Below are positions 28,044 to 35,421 of a stretch of 64,000 bases of DNA, piece by piece. The notes below the pieces were generated by a model. That model saw nothing but the letters and a program-made list of their open reading frames with translations. It had not been told where the DNA came from and searched no databases. Origin of the DNA: Citrobacter amalonaticus Y19 (GTDB lineage: Bacteria > Pseudomonadota > Gammaproteobacteria > Enterobacterales > Enterobacteriaceae). Position 1 is the first letter of the stretch. The number at the start of each line of letters is the position of its first letter. The position numbers and the translations under genes were made by a program. The stretch covers positions 3,100,001-3,164,000 of the forward strand of contig NZ_CP011132.1 in NCBI RefSeq assembly GCF_000981805.1, in the 5' to 3' direction.

Positions 28044-29214
28044 GGCCCCTCTGGACGCGCTCGACGACAGCCGCGAGCGCGAATTTTCGGGTGCCAGCCG
28101 CATCATCTGGCTCACCGGTATCTTGTGTCTGCTCCTCGCAGTGTGGGCGTGGTTCGGCATTCTTGATGAGGTTTCGACCGGCACCGGCAAGGTGATCCCC
28201 AGTTCACGCGAGCAGGTATTACAGTCGCTCGACGGAGGGATCCTCGCCGAACTGATGGTGCATGAGGGCGATCAGGTCCAGGCGGGACAGGTATTGGCGC
28301 GGATGGATCCCACGCGCTCGGAGTCTAACGTTGGCGAGAGCGCGGCCCGCTATCGTGCGTCGCTGGCCTCCAGTCAGCGCCTGACGGCGGAGGTGAGCGA
28401 CAAGCCGCTGGTCTTTTCTGACGAGCTGAACGCCTGGCCGGATCTGCTCGCCTCGGAAACGCGACTCTATACCAGTCGCCGCGCGCAACTCGCCGATGCG
28501 CAATCTGAGCTCAAAGAGGCGCTGACGTTGGTGAATAAAGAGCTGGCGATCACCGAACGACTGGCAAAAAGCGGAGCCGCCAGCCACGTTGAGGTGCTGC
28601 GTTTACAGCGGCAAAAAAGCGACATCGGCCTGAAGCTTACGGATTTGCGTTCGCAATATTACGTCCAGGCGCGCGAGGCGCTGTCCAAAGCCAACGCCGA
28701 AGTGGCCATGCTCTCGGCCATCATTAAGGGACGCGAAGATTCAGTGACCCGCCTGACCATTCGCTCTCCAGTTCGCGGTATTGTGAAAAACATTCAGGTC
28801 ACGACCATCGGCGGCGTGATCCCGCCAAACGGCGAGATGATGGAGATCGTGCCAGTTGACGATCATCTGCTGATTGAGACGCGCTTGTCGCCGCGCGATA
28901 TCGCCTTTATCCACCCCGGTCAGCGCGCGCTGGTCAAAATCACCGCCTACGATTACGCCATCTACGGTGGTCTGGAAGGCGTGGTTGAAACCATCTCGCC
29001 GGATACCATTCAGGACAAGGTGAAGCCGGAAATCTTCTACTACCGCGTCTTCATCCGCACCCATCAGGACTATCTGCAAAACAAGCTGGGACGCCGTTTT
29101 TCCATCGTACCGGGCATGATTGCGACAGTGGATATAAAAACAGGTGAAAAAACCATCGTCGACTATTTAATCAAACCGTTCAATCGGGCGCGAGAAGCGC
29201 TGCGCGAGCGGTAA
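28024..29214 (+). CDS. bapD: HlyD-family membrane fusion protein of the BapA secretion system
   Basis: The 396-residue adaptor has one N-terminal membrane anchor (IIWLTGILCLLLAVWAWFGIL, about 27-47), a lipoyl-like region (VLQSLDGGILAELMVHEGDQV), a coiled-coil hairpin of about 100 residues (130-240), and a beta-barrel domain (LTIRSPVRGIVKNIQVTTIG; IVPGMIATVDIKTGEKTIVD). It would bridge the ABC transporter and the TolC-like channel. The start lies inside the end of bapC, with a 20-bp overlap. About 60 bp after its stop the ssrA gene begins on the same strand. Confidence 0.93.
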   Translation: MKTSQPEAPLDALDDSREREFSGASRIIWLTGILCLLLAVWAWFGILDEVSTGTGKVIPSSREQVLQSLDGGILAELMVHEGDQVQAGQVLARMDPTRSESNVGESAARYRASLASSQRLTAEVSDKPLVFSDELNAWPDLLASETRLYTSRRAQLADAQSELKEALTLVNKELAITERLAKSGAASHVEVLRLQRQKSDIGLKLTDLRSQYYVQAREALSKANAEVAMLSAIIKGREDSVTRLTIRSPVRGIVKNIQVTTIGGVIPPNGEMMEIVPVDDHLLIETRLSPRDIAFIHPGQRALVKITAYDYAIYGGLEGVVETISPDTIQDKVKPEIFYYRVFIRTHQDYLQNKLGRRFSIVPGMIATVDIKTGEKTIVDYLIKPFNRAREALRER

Positions 29215-29255
29215 ATCCTTGAGGATTGGGCTGGAAAGGGCTGTCACAAGTCTGT

Positions 29256-29261
29256 TATACT
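29256..29261 (+). promoter_or_regulatory. Probable -10 element of the ssrA promoter
   Basis: TATACT lies 15 bp before the mature 5' end of tmRNA, which fits a start a few bases upstream of the mature end with later trimming. CTGTCA at 29241-29246 could serve as a poor -35. Confidence 0.6.
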
Positions 29262-29275
29262 TGTCTTAACACATT

Positions 29276-29638
29276 GGGGCTGATTCTGGATTCGACGGGA
29301 TTTGCGAAACCCAAGGTGCATGCCGAGGGGCGGTTGGCCTCGTAAAAAGCCGCAAAAAATAGTCGCAAACGACGAAAACTACGCTTTAGCAGCTTAATAA
29401 CCTGCTCTGAGCCCTCTCTCCCTAGCTTCCGCTCTTAAGACGGGGATCAAAGAGAGGTCAAACCCAAAAGAGATCGCGTGGAGGCCCTGCCTGGGGTTGA
29501 AGCGTTAAAACTAATCAGGCTAGTCTGGTAGTGGCGTGTCTGTCCGCAGGTGCCAGGCGAATGTAAAGACTGACTAAGCATGTAGTACCGAGGATGTAGG
29601 AATTTCGGACGCGGGTTCAACTCCCGCCAGCTCCACCA
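29276..29638 (+). ncRNA. ssrA: tmRNA (SsrA)
   Basis: The 363-nt RNA begins GGGGCTGATTCTGGATTCGA and ends with the acceptor arm and encoded CCA (CTCCCGCCAGCTCCACCA). The T-arm GGTTCAACTCC is clear. The tag frame at 29365-29397 reads ANDENYALAA followed by TAA, identical to E. coli. With SmpB it rescues stalled ribosomes and tags nascent chains for ClpXP. Its 3' end serves as the attachment site of the integrative element that follows. Confidence 0.99.
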
Positions 29639-29641
29639 AAT
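29623..29641 (+). other. attL: 3' end of ssrA
   Basis: The integrase gene starts 180 bp downstream, the standard arrangement for CP4-57/P4-like elements that integrate at the 3' end of ssrA and restore it. CCGCCAGC (29624-29631) followed by ACCAAA recurs in decayed form at 35101-35115. Confidence 0.75.
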
Positions 29642-29673
29642 CATGATCCGGATACGTCCGGTGAAGTACAGAA

Positions 29674-29707
29674 AGCCCGCATGGCACAAGCCCTGTGGGC
29701 TTTTTTG
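29674..29707 (+). terminator. ssrA terminator
   Basis: AGCCCGCATGGC ... GCCCTGTGGGCT forms a stem followed by TTTTTT. A close relative of the same stem (AGCCCGCACGGCGC ... GCGGGCTTTTTT) recurs at 35159-35192. Confidence 0.9.
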
Positions 29708-29749
29708 TGTCTGTCGTTGTCCGAGAACATCCGGCTAAATCCAGAGAAA

Positions 29750-29803
29750 ATTGGTACACGTTTAGGTACACGCTATACTGTGGTCCATTAAACGTGTACC
29801 AAT
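29750..29803 (+). promoter_or_regulatory. Integrase operator/arm-site array
   Basis: A perfect 15-bp inverted repeat, ATTGGTACACGTTTA (29750-29764) and TAAACGTGTACCAAT (29789-29803), with a further direct copy of GGTACACG at 29765 between the arms. It ends 18 bp before the integrase ATG and probably binds the integrase or a partner for autoregulation or excision. The same geometry with different sequence occurs at 35247-35297. Confidence 0.65.
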
Positions 29804-29821
29804 TATGAAAGGGATCCAAAC

Positions 29822-31009
29822 ATGGCGCGCATTACACGCCCCCTCACTAATAACGAGATCCTTAAAGCTAAGCCCCGAGAAAAAGACTTCACTCTCCATG
29901 ATGGTGACGGCCTGTTCTTACTCGTCAAAACATCTGGAAAAAAACTCTGGCTCTTCCGATACCAGCGTCCTGTAAGTAATAGCCGCACCAATCTGAGTCT
30001 CGGTTCATACCCTGCCCTTACGCTCGCAGCAGCTCGCCAAATACGCGACCAACATTTAGCTACGCTCGCGCAGGGGAAGGATCCACAACAGCAGCAAGAA
30101 CAAGCGTCAGAACAACGCCAGATTGAATTAGACAGCATTTTCTCAACTGTGGCCGCTAACTGGTTCCAGATGAAAAGCAGAAGTGTCACAGAAGATTATG
30201 CAAAAGACATCTGGCGTTCTTTGGATAAAGACGTGTTCCCTGCTATTGGTGAGATACCTGTTCAGGAGATAAAGGCCAGAACGATTGTTGAAGCACTTGA
30301 TCCAATCAAAGCACGAGGGGCACTGGAGACAGTTCGCCGCCTGGTACAGCGCATTAATGAAATAATGATTTATGCGGTTAACACAGGTCTGATTGATGCT
30401 AACCCGGCATCAGGTGTTGGAATGGCATTTGAGAAACCCAAAAAGCAAAATATGCCCACGCTACGACCAGAAGAACTGCCGAAACTGATGCGTTCCTTGG
30501 TCATGTCGAATCTGTCTGTTCCGACTCGCTGTCTTATTGAATGGCAGCTCCTGACCCTAGTGCGCCCTTCTGAGGCTTCCGGTGCTCGATGGAAAGAGAT
30601 TGATCTCGAGGAAAAGCTCTGGACGATTCCAGCCGAACGGATGAAGGCTAAGCGGGAACACATAGTTCCTTTATCACCTCAGGCTTTAGATATTTTGGAA
30701 GTTATGAAGCCTATCAGTGCTCATCGTGAACATGTTTTTCCCAGTAGAAATGATCCAAAAAAAGCAATGAATAGCCAAACAGCCAATGCCGCTTTGAAAC
30801 GTATTGGATATGGTGGCAGATTAGTAGCTCATGGCCTGAGATCAATTGCTAGTACTGCTATGAATGAAGCTAATTTCAATCCTGATGTAATTGAAGCAGC
30901 TTTAGCTCATACTGATAAAAATGAAGTACGAAGAGCTTATAATCGCTCAACATATCTGGTGCAAAGAAGAGATCTAATACATTGGTGGGGTTTATTTGTA
31001 AAACAATAA
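29822..31009 (+). CDS. intA: P4/CP4-57-family tyrosine integrase
   Basis: The 395-residue recombinase has the DUF4102 arm-binding N-domain (MARITRPLTNNEILKAKPRE), an SAM-like core-binding domain (about 105-200), and a catalytic domain with Arg248 (RPSEASGARW), His337-xx-Arg340 (AHGLRS), His363 (ALAHTD) and Tyr373 (RRAYNRS). All catalytic residues are present, so it looks functional. Adjacent to ssrA on the same strand, it marks the left end of the element. The reading frame is AT-richer than the chromosome around it. The gene ends inside a hairpin shared with hamB. The symbol is by analogy with the ssrA-specific integrase of CP4-57. Confidence 0.93.
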   Translation: MARITRPLTNNEILKAKPREKDFTLHDGDGLFLLVKTSGKKLWLFRYQRPVSNSRTNLSLGSYPALTLAAARQIRDQHLATLAQGKDPQQQQEQASEQRQIELDSIFSTVAANWFQMKSRSVTEDYAKDIWRSLDKDVFPAIGEIPVQEIKARTIVEALDPIKARGALETVRRLVQRINEIMIYAVNTGLIDANPASGVGMAFEKPKKQNMPTLRPEELPKLMRSLVMSNLSVPTRCLIEWQLLTLVRPSEASGARWKEIDLEEKLWTIPAERMKAKREHIVPLSPQALDILEVMKPISAHREHVFPSRNDPKKAMNSQTANAALKRIGYGGRLVAHGLRSIASTAMNEANFNPDVIEAALAHTDKNEVRRAYNRSTYLVQRRDLIHWWGLFVKQ

Positions 31010-31032
31010 TGGAGGGTTACCCCTCCATTATT
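31005..31032. terminator. Bidirectional terminator between int and hamB
   Basis: AATAATGGAGGG-TTAC-CCCTCCATTATT is a perfect 12-bp dyad that includes the stop codon of the integrase and abuts the hamB stop. The converging genes share it. Confidence 0.8.
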
Positions 31033-33611
31033 TATAATTCAATCCCATTAACGATTGAGTAAATTTCCATTTTTACTAATGCAGGTAAATCATCAAGTAG
31101 ACTGCTATTTTCATTAATCCATTGCATACAAGATAGCTCATCTAAATTATCACTTGTAATATACTCAGATATCATAACGGCTGACGTTCGTGAGAAACCT
31201 AAGCTAATCAGAGATATTTGCGTCTTTATACTTACTCCAAGTTCTAAAAAAACCCCTACATCATCAATGTATTCGACAAGGTCTGCCCGACCTTCAGAAA
31301 TATAAAAATACCTTAATAGATCATTATAGCAAGAAAGTAATTTCGGGGCTTGATACCTAGCAACTCGCTCTACATCCTCCATAACGTTTCTTATTACAGA
31401 AGGTTCTTTGTATTCTTTCTTTTTCTTTTTAAAATAATCTATTCTTTCAGATATCAATCTTGCTAGCGGATATCCCCTCATCCATTTAATGACCAGTAGG
31501 GCAAGAACAAATGCACCTTTAGAATTATATCCTAACTCGATGCTCATCGTGTCAGATATACGTGTAAATGCTGCGACATATGAGGATAAAGCATCATCGC
31601 TTGACGGGTCAGCTAAGAGTAGGTTTTCTAAATTATCTTTATCACAGTCACAAAACCTATTCCACAAACTTTGCATTAATATTGGGCTAATGCCTGGATT
31701 ACGAGTTACCACCTCAAGAGGGAAACTCAATAAATCCAATACTTCAGTAATTTTAGCATCCAATTCGTCTAAGTTTTCTAAATTATACTTTTCAATGTAA
31801 GGATTAAAAACCAGCCCATCATGAAGATAATGTGAAATACATAAATAACTAAGTAACCCCTGCAATTTTGGGTTTGCTCGTGTCATTCCATAATGATGAG
31901 GTGAGTCAATGTATTCGTAAATAGAATTAACCTCGTCATGCAGTGAGTCTGTCGCACGAATTATTTTAATATTTTTCTTACTAATTGGAGGAGTACCATT
32001 CCATATTCTTTCATTATTAGTGTCAACACAAATCACATTTCCTTGAAATTCTTTCCCCCATCGTCCAGCCCTACCGGCCAAATTCCAAAAGTCATCCTCT
32101 TGCATAGGTTTTCCACTACCTTTTTTAGGCCCGCGAATAAAAATATTTTTACAGGCCAAATTTACACCTTCTACTAGAGTGGAAGTACAAATTAAATATT
32201 TTATTTTCCCTTTACTAAATAACCTCTCGACCTCAGTCTTTATTATTAATGGCATATTCCCATAATGAAATGCAACCCCTTTCCTCAAAGTAACATTAAG
32301 CGCAAATCGTTCATGAATAACTTTCTCGCTTAACTCAATCAAGTTTAAAACATCTTCATCCTCAGTATCATAATTCAAACCATCTGCAATTTGTTTAGCC
32401 GTTTTTTCAGCATCAGCAGCGCCGTTTACATAAACTACATTACCTGAAGCATGTCTTCCCAGCGTAAGTGCGACAAAGGACAATCTTTTACTGTCCGAAG
32501 ACGGCGTATTTTCTAAATCAAAATCCCCTATAAATTGCCGTTCGCCTCTGAAAAAAAAGTACATCCGCCATTTTTTAGGCGTATTTGGGCGTTGTTCCAC
32601 CCAAATTAAATTTTGGTTAACAGTAACATAGCTACTTTTTATAACGCTTGTTTTTCCTTTATATGGTGCATCTGATAACAATAGTTCAGGGTTGGAAGTA
32701 AAAGGGCTAGCGAAAATAACTTTAATATGTCTATTCCTTGCACATGTCATTTCCAATACATACTGCAAGAATATACCTCGGAGAGAATCACCAATTTTAT
32801 GAGCTTCATCTATTATTAAAAGATCTACTATCGGCTTTTCATTCAGAGAGTTATAAAATATATTAAGCCTTTCTTGAGTGAATATGAAAACATTTGTCTT
32901 AGAGTTGTCATAAGCAGTTCTAAGAGGCAAGGTTTGTATATTAATCACTCCGGTTCTATATGGGTCAAGTTGTGTTACGATAGACTCAAACACCTCACTA
33001 ATTAATGCTCTCGTAGGTACCAGATAAACAATTAAACTTTTATCTCTTTTGAAAATATAGTCCTCCACCCATGATTCTAAAATGAAGGATTTACCAACTG
33101 ATGTTGGAGCAGAGACACTTATCCATTCGTTTTGTTGAGCACTATCCCAAAATTCAGATTGAAATTTGTTTGCATAAATAAACTTATCATTTCCAATCTC
33201 TATTGTATGTTCAATTTTTCGCTTCATGGCTTCAAGCTGACCAGCTATAGGTAGCCTTTTCTCAAACCCCTCGCTCAGAAATCCTTTTTCTACTGCTAGC
33301 TCTACTGTAGCATTATTTGCCAAAGTATCTAAAATCAATGCGGCACTATCTTTTCTCTGCACATTAACAGAGTTAATTAAACAATATTGAGAAATCCTCA
33401 AGGCCGAATCTTGGCAGAGTTCATCATTTGATTGTGATAAAATACTTCCGCAGGTCAATAGATAGCTGATATCCAAATCAGAAATATCATTTTCATGAGA
33501 TGCCCTAACAGAAGGGAATTGTCCAACTACTGATGCGATAGTTAGTTTCTCTAATTTCTTGATAAAACCTTTATTACGAACTAACCAATTAGGTAGATCT
33601 TTCATACTCAT
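31032..33611 (-). CDS. hamB: Hachiman anti-phage helicase HamB
   Basis: The 859-residue protein is an SF2 helicase of the Ski2/Brr2-like type. Motif I SAPTSVGKS is at about 167-175, a VPTRAL motif at about 198, motif II IDEAHK at 267-272, motif III-like ASPFTSN at about 301, motif V TSTLVEGVN at about 476 and motif VI LAGRAGRWG at about 511-519. The C-terminal 300 residues are alpha-helical and specific to the family. In Hachiman systems HamB with the nuclease HamA surveys DNA and triggers HamA-mediated DNA clearance on phage attack. Start is ATG behind GGAGAG, which lies in the end of the extended hamA frame. The gene is AT-rich relative to the chromosome. Confidence 0.92.
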   Translation of the reverse strand: MSMKDLPNWLVRNKGFIKKLEKLTIASVVGQFPSVRASHENDISDLDISYLLTCGSILSQSNDELCQDSALRISQYCLINSVNVQRKDSAALILDTLANNATVELAVEKGFLSEGFEKRLPIAGQLEAMKRKIEHTIEIGNDKFIYANKFQSEFWDSAQQNEWISVSAPTSVGKSFILESWVEDYIFKRDKSLIVYLVPTRALISEVFESIVTQLDPYRTGVINIQTLPLRTAYDNSKTNVFIFTQERLNIFYNSLNEKPIVDLLIIDEAHKIGDSLRGIFLQYVLEMTCARNRHIKVIFASPFTSNPELLLSDAPYKGKTSVIKSSYVTVNQNLIWVEQRPNTPKKWRMYFFFRGERQFIGDFDLENTPSSDSKRLSFVALTLGRHASGNVVYVNGAADAEKTAKQIADGLNYDTEDEDVLNLIELSEKVIHERFALNVTLRKGVAFHYGNMPLIIKTEVERLFSKGKIKYLICTSTLVEGVNLACKNIFIRGPKKGSGKPMQEDDFWNLAGRAGRWGKEFQGNVICVDTNNERIWNGTPPISKKNIKIIRATDSLHDEVNSIYEYIDSPHHYGMTRANPKLQGLLSYLCISHYLHDGLVFNPYIEKYNLENLDELDAKITEVLDLLSFPLEVVTRNPGISPILMQSLWNRFCDCDKDNLENLLLADPSSDDALSSYVAAFTRISDTMSIELGYNSKGAFVLALLVIKWMRGYPLARLISERIDYFKKKKKEYKEPSVIRNVMEDVERVARYQAPKLLSCYNDLLRYFYISEGRADLVEYIDDVGVFLELGVSIKTQISLISLGFSRTSAVMISEYITSDNLDELSCMQWINENSSLLDDLPALVKMEIYSIVNGIEL

Positions 33612-33612
33612 G

Positions 33613-34556
33613 TCACTCTCCTACCAGAGAGGCAACCAATGCCTTTCTAAAACTATCTACTGATGGAAACGGAATTAAAAACACATGTAATGATATCCCA
33701 TGAATATTTTCCTCAACTATTCTTTTTTTATGCTATCTCTCCAAGTATCAATCTTGCTGCTAAACGAATCAGCCAATCCATTAATATTCAACTTATTGGG
33801 TTCAGATGGATAATCATCAATATCAAAACCTACCAAACAAATCCCTCGATATTCTAATTTATTAAATTCAGGCTCATCAGGATCCAAGAATTTTTTTAAG
33901 GCAATTTCTAGTTTAGGATCATCAACATTCATAAAGTCGCTGAGTAGTTGAATATCTCTTTCCTCCGCACTGCCACTACCAAATGAACTAGTAATCAAAG
34001 GAGATATGCTCTTCATGCATTTATAAATCGCCTGAGTTAAATCAGAATATAACTTTGACTCCCCCCAATACAAACACAATTTCTGGCTCTGATTGTCAAC
34101 GCCTATATGTACGCCGTCTGCACCGTGGTAATGCATTTCTGGATTTGTTTTAAGGTTCATTTTGCAAATTATTTGTGGGAGTTTTAGGAATTTCTCCGCA
34201 AATAAGAACAGTATTAACTCCCCACCCTCACCACTATTTGAAAGGCTGGTAAACAATCCCATAGCCTGCATAAATAATTTAGTAATTTTAAGGGTTGATC
34301 CTGTATCACGCTGATATTGCATCGCCTCATTTATCTTTTTACGAGGAATTGAGTAGTCGATCACTTTCCCAACTAGAAATTGAATAAGTGCATTGATTTT
34401 GGGGCGTCCATTTCCATCTAAATTGATACAATGAAAGTGGCAGGATGCAGAAGTTCCCTCAATCAAATAATCTGATTTAATTTCATGAAAGTAGCTATAA
34501 ATCGTATCGCCATCATCCCTTAACAACTTCTCTAACGCAGTCTGTAAAGCATCCAT
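33613..34556 (-). CDS. hamA: Hachiman nuclease HamA (DUF1837), with -1 frameshift near 3' end
   Basis: From ATG 34556 (behind AGGATG) the zero frame codes 279 residues and stops at 33717. The core matches DUF1837/HamA, a PD-(D/E)xK-like nuclease: GEGGELILFLFAEKF (about 109-123), Asp147 in HGADGVHIG, and Glu166-x-Lys168 in YWGESKLY. The zero frame ends IKKE-stop straight after seven A (33729-33723). The -1 frame has no stop before 33613 and adds 36 residues, including IHGISLHVFLIPFPSVDSF and a helical FRKALVASLVGE end. Its TGA is one base before the hamB ATG. The full product would be 314 residues. Either slippage on A AAA AAA G makes it, or an A has been lost. The 105-bp gap implied by the short frame would be odd for this tight operon. 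Confidence 0.85.
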
Positions 34557-34643
34557 AACACATCCTATGCTGTAGCCCCCCAATCGTGACTTAAAAGATA
34601 ACTCTTATTGATTTTTAATGAAATAGATGGCGCGCAATGCTCT

Positions 34644-34789
34644 CCCCGCCACGCCTGCCCGCTTTATAGGGCAGTTTTTATGCAGGTGCATGAACAGGCT
34701 CAGGCCGCGCCGGTACTGGCGTGGCGGGGGAAATAAAATACGGGAATTTGCATGCAAAACCATGCACCTTATGGATGCATGGCTTTTTT
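34644..34789 (+). ncRNA. Structured RNA candidate, C4-antisense-like, ending in a terminator
   Basis: CCCCGCCACGCC (34644-34655) and GGCGTGGCGGGG (34718-34729) form a perfect 12-bp long-range stem. Inside it TGCCC-GCTTTATA-GGGCA (34656-34673) is a local hairpin. After it, CCATGCA and TGCATGG (34760-34782) form a hairpin followed by CTTTTTT, a sense-strand terminator. The fold and its place in a satellite/prophage-like remnant recall C4 antisense RNAs of P1/P7 type, but I cannot compare with the covariance model. No plausible protein is coded in it. Confidence 0.45.
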
Positions 34790-34828
34790 CGGGAAAAATA
34801 GCGGAATTTTCGGGGATTTTTTTGCGTG

Positions 34829-35080
34829 CTACCGTGCGGCCAGTTCTGCACGTCGGCGGGTGTAAATCAGGTTCTGTGCCGGGGTGAATTTCTGGCGATT
34901 ATCATCCCGCGAGGCCGCATCAGGCCTGAATCCGATGGCCGTTAAAATATCGCTGTCCTGTGCGGAATAATTAATTTCATTTCCTGCGGCCAGCCAGACG
35001 GAAAGGGGTTCACGGAGATATACCATCGAACGGTCAAGCGCGCGATTTTTTATCATCGCGGGCTGGTTTTTAATCCCCAT
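34829..35080 (-). CDS. Phage/satellite-type small protein, unrecognised
   Basis: An 83-residue frame from ATG 35080 (behind GGAG) to TAG 34829, with MIKNRALDRSMVYLREPLSV, WLAAGNEINYSAQDSD and FTPAQNLIYTRRRAELAAR. It has coding character and resembles small proteins of P4-like satellites and prophages, but I cannot name it. The frame stays open upstream across the attR region to 35167, where the sequence is ssrA-flank rather than protein-coding, so the native 5' end may have been replaced at recombination. Confidence 0.5.
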   Translation of the reverse strand: MGIKNQPAMIKNRALDRSMVYLREPLSVWLAAGNEINYSAQDSDILTAIGFRPDAASRDDNRQKFTPAQNLIYTRRRAELAAR

Positions 35081-35100
35081 CAGCTCCGGTGCCAATGTTG

Positions 35101-35116
35101 CCGCCAGCACCAAAAT
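35101..35116 (+). other. Decayed attR of the Hachiman element
   Basis: CCGCCAGCACCAAAAT matches the ssrA end CCGCCAGCTCCACCAAAT with TCC missing. It is followed by sequence akin to the region after ssrA, including the ssrA-type terminator. It is therefore the best candidate for the right junction of the element that begins at ssrA. Confidence 0.6.
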
Positions 35117-35157
35117 TCTCCATCGGTGATTACCAGAGTCATCCGATGAAGTCCTAA

Positions 35158-35193
35158 GAGCCCGCACGGCGCAAGCCCTGCGGGCTTTTTTGT
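35158..35193 (+). terminator. Second ssrA-type terminator
   Basis: AGCCCGCACGGCGCAAGCCC and GCGGGCTTTTTTGTG repeat, with few changes, the terminator at 29674-29707. Here no RNA gene precedes it, so it is a relic of the ssrA flank carried by an older inserted element. Confidence 0.8.
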
Positions 35194-35246
35194 GCCTTCA
35201 TTTTGTCCCGCGAAGTCTGATGCTAACTAATTAAATCCGAACCTTT

Positions 35247-35297
35247 TAGGCCCATTGATAGGCCCAACGAAATGCTCTATTGTTTTCGTTGGGCCTA
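35247..35297 (+). promoter_or_regulatory. Integrase operator array of the second element
   Basis: TAGGCCCA occurs as direct copies at 35247 and 35259 and inverted as TGGGCCTA at 35290-35297. The second copy and the inverted one extend to TAGGCCCAACGAAA / TTTCGTTGGGCCTA. Spacing (12 bp, then about 27 bp, then 21 bp to the ATG) nearly equals the array upstream of the intact integrase. Confidence 0.6.
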
Positions 35298-35315
35298 AAC
35301 GCATGGAGACTCCCC

Positions 35316-35405
35316 ATGGCAAGAAAAACCAAACCATTAACCGATACGGAAATCAACGCCGCCAAACATCAGAAAAGCGTCGCAAGGCAACCCCATCGAC
35401 TCTAA
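35316..35405 (+). pseudogene. 5' stub of a second P4-type integrase
   Basis: ATG 35316 opens MARKTKPLTDTEINAAKHQK, the typical N-terminus of ssrA/tRNA-specific P4-like integrases and parallel to MARITRPLTNNEILKAK of the intact one. It stops after 29 residues and no further integrase sequence follows before the XRE gene, so the rest is deleted. It marks the left end of an older element stacked behind the Hachiman element. Confidence 0.75.
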
Positions 35406-35421
35406 GCAGCCCTGCAATCAC

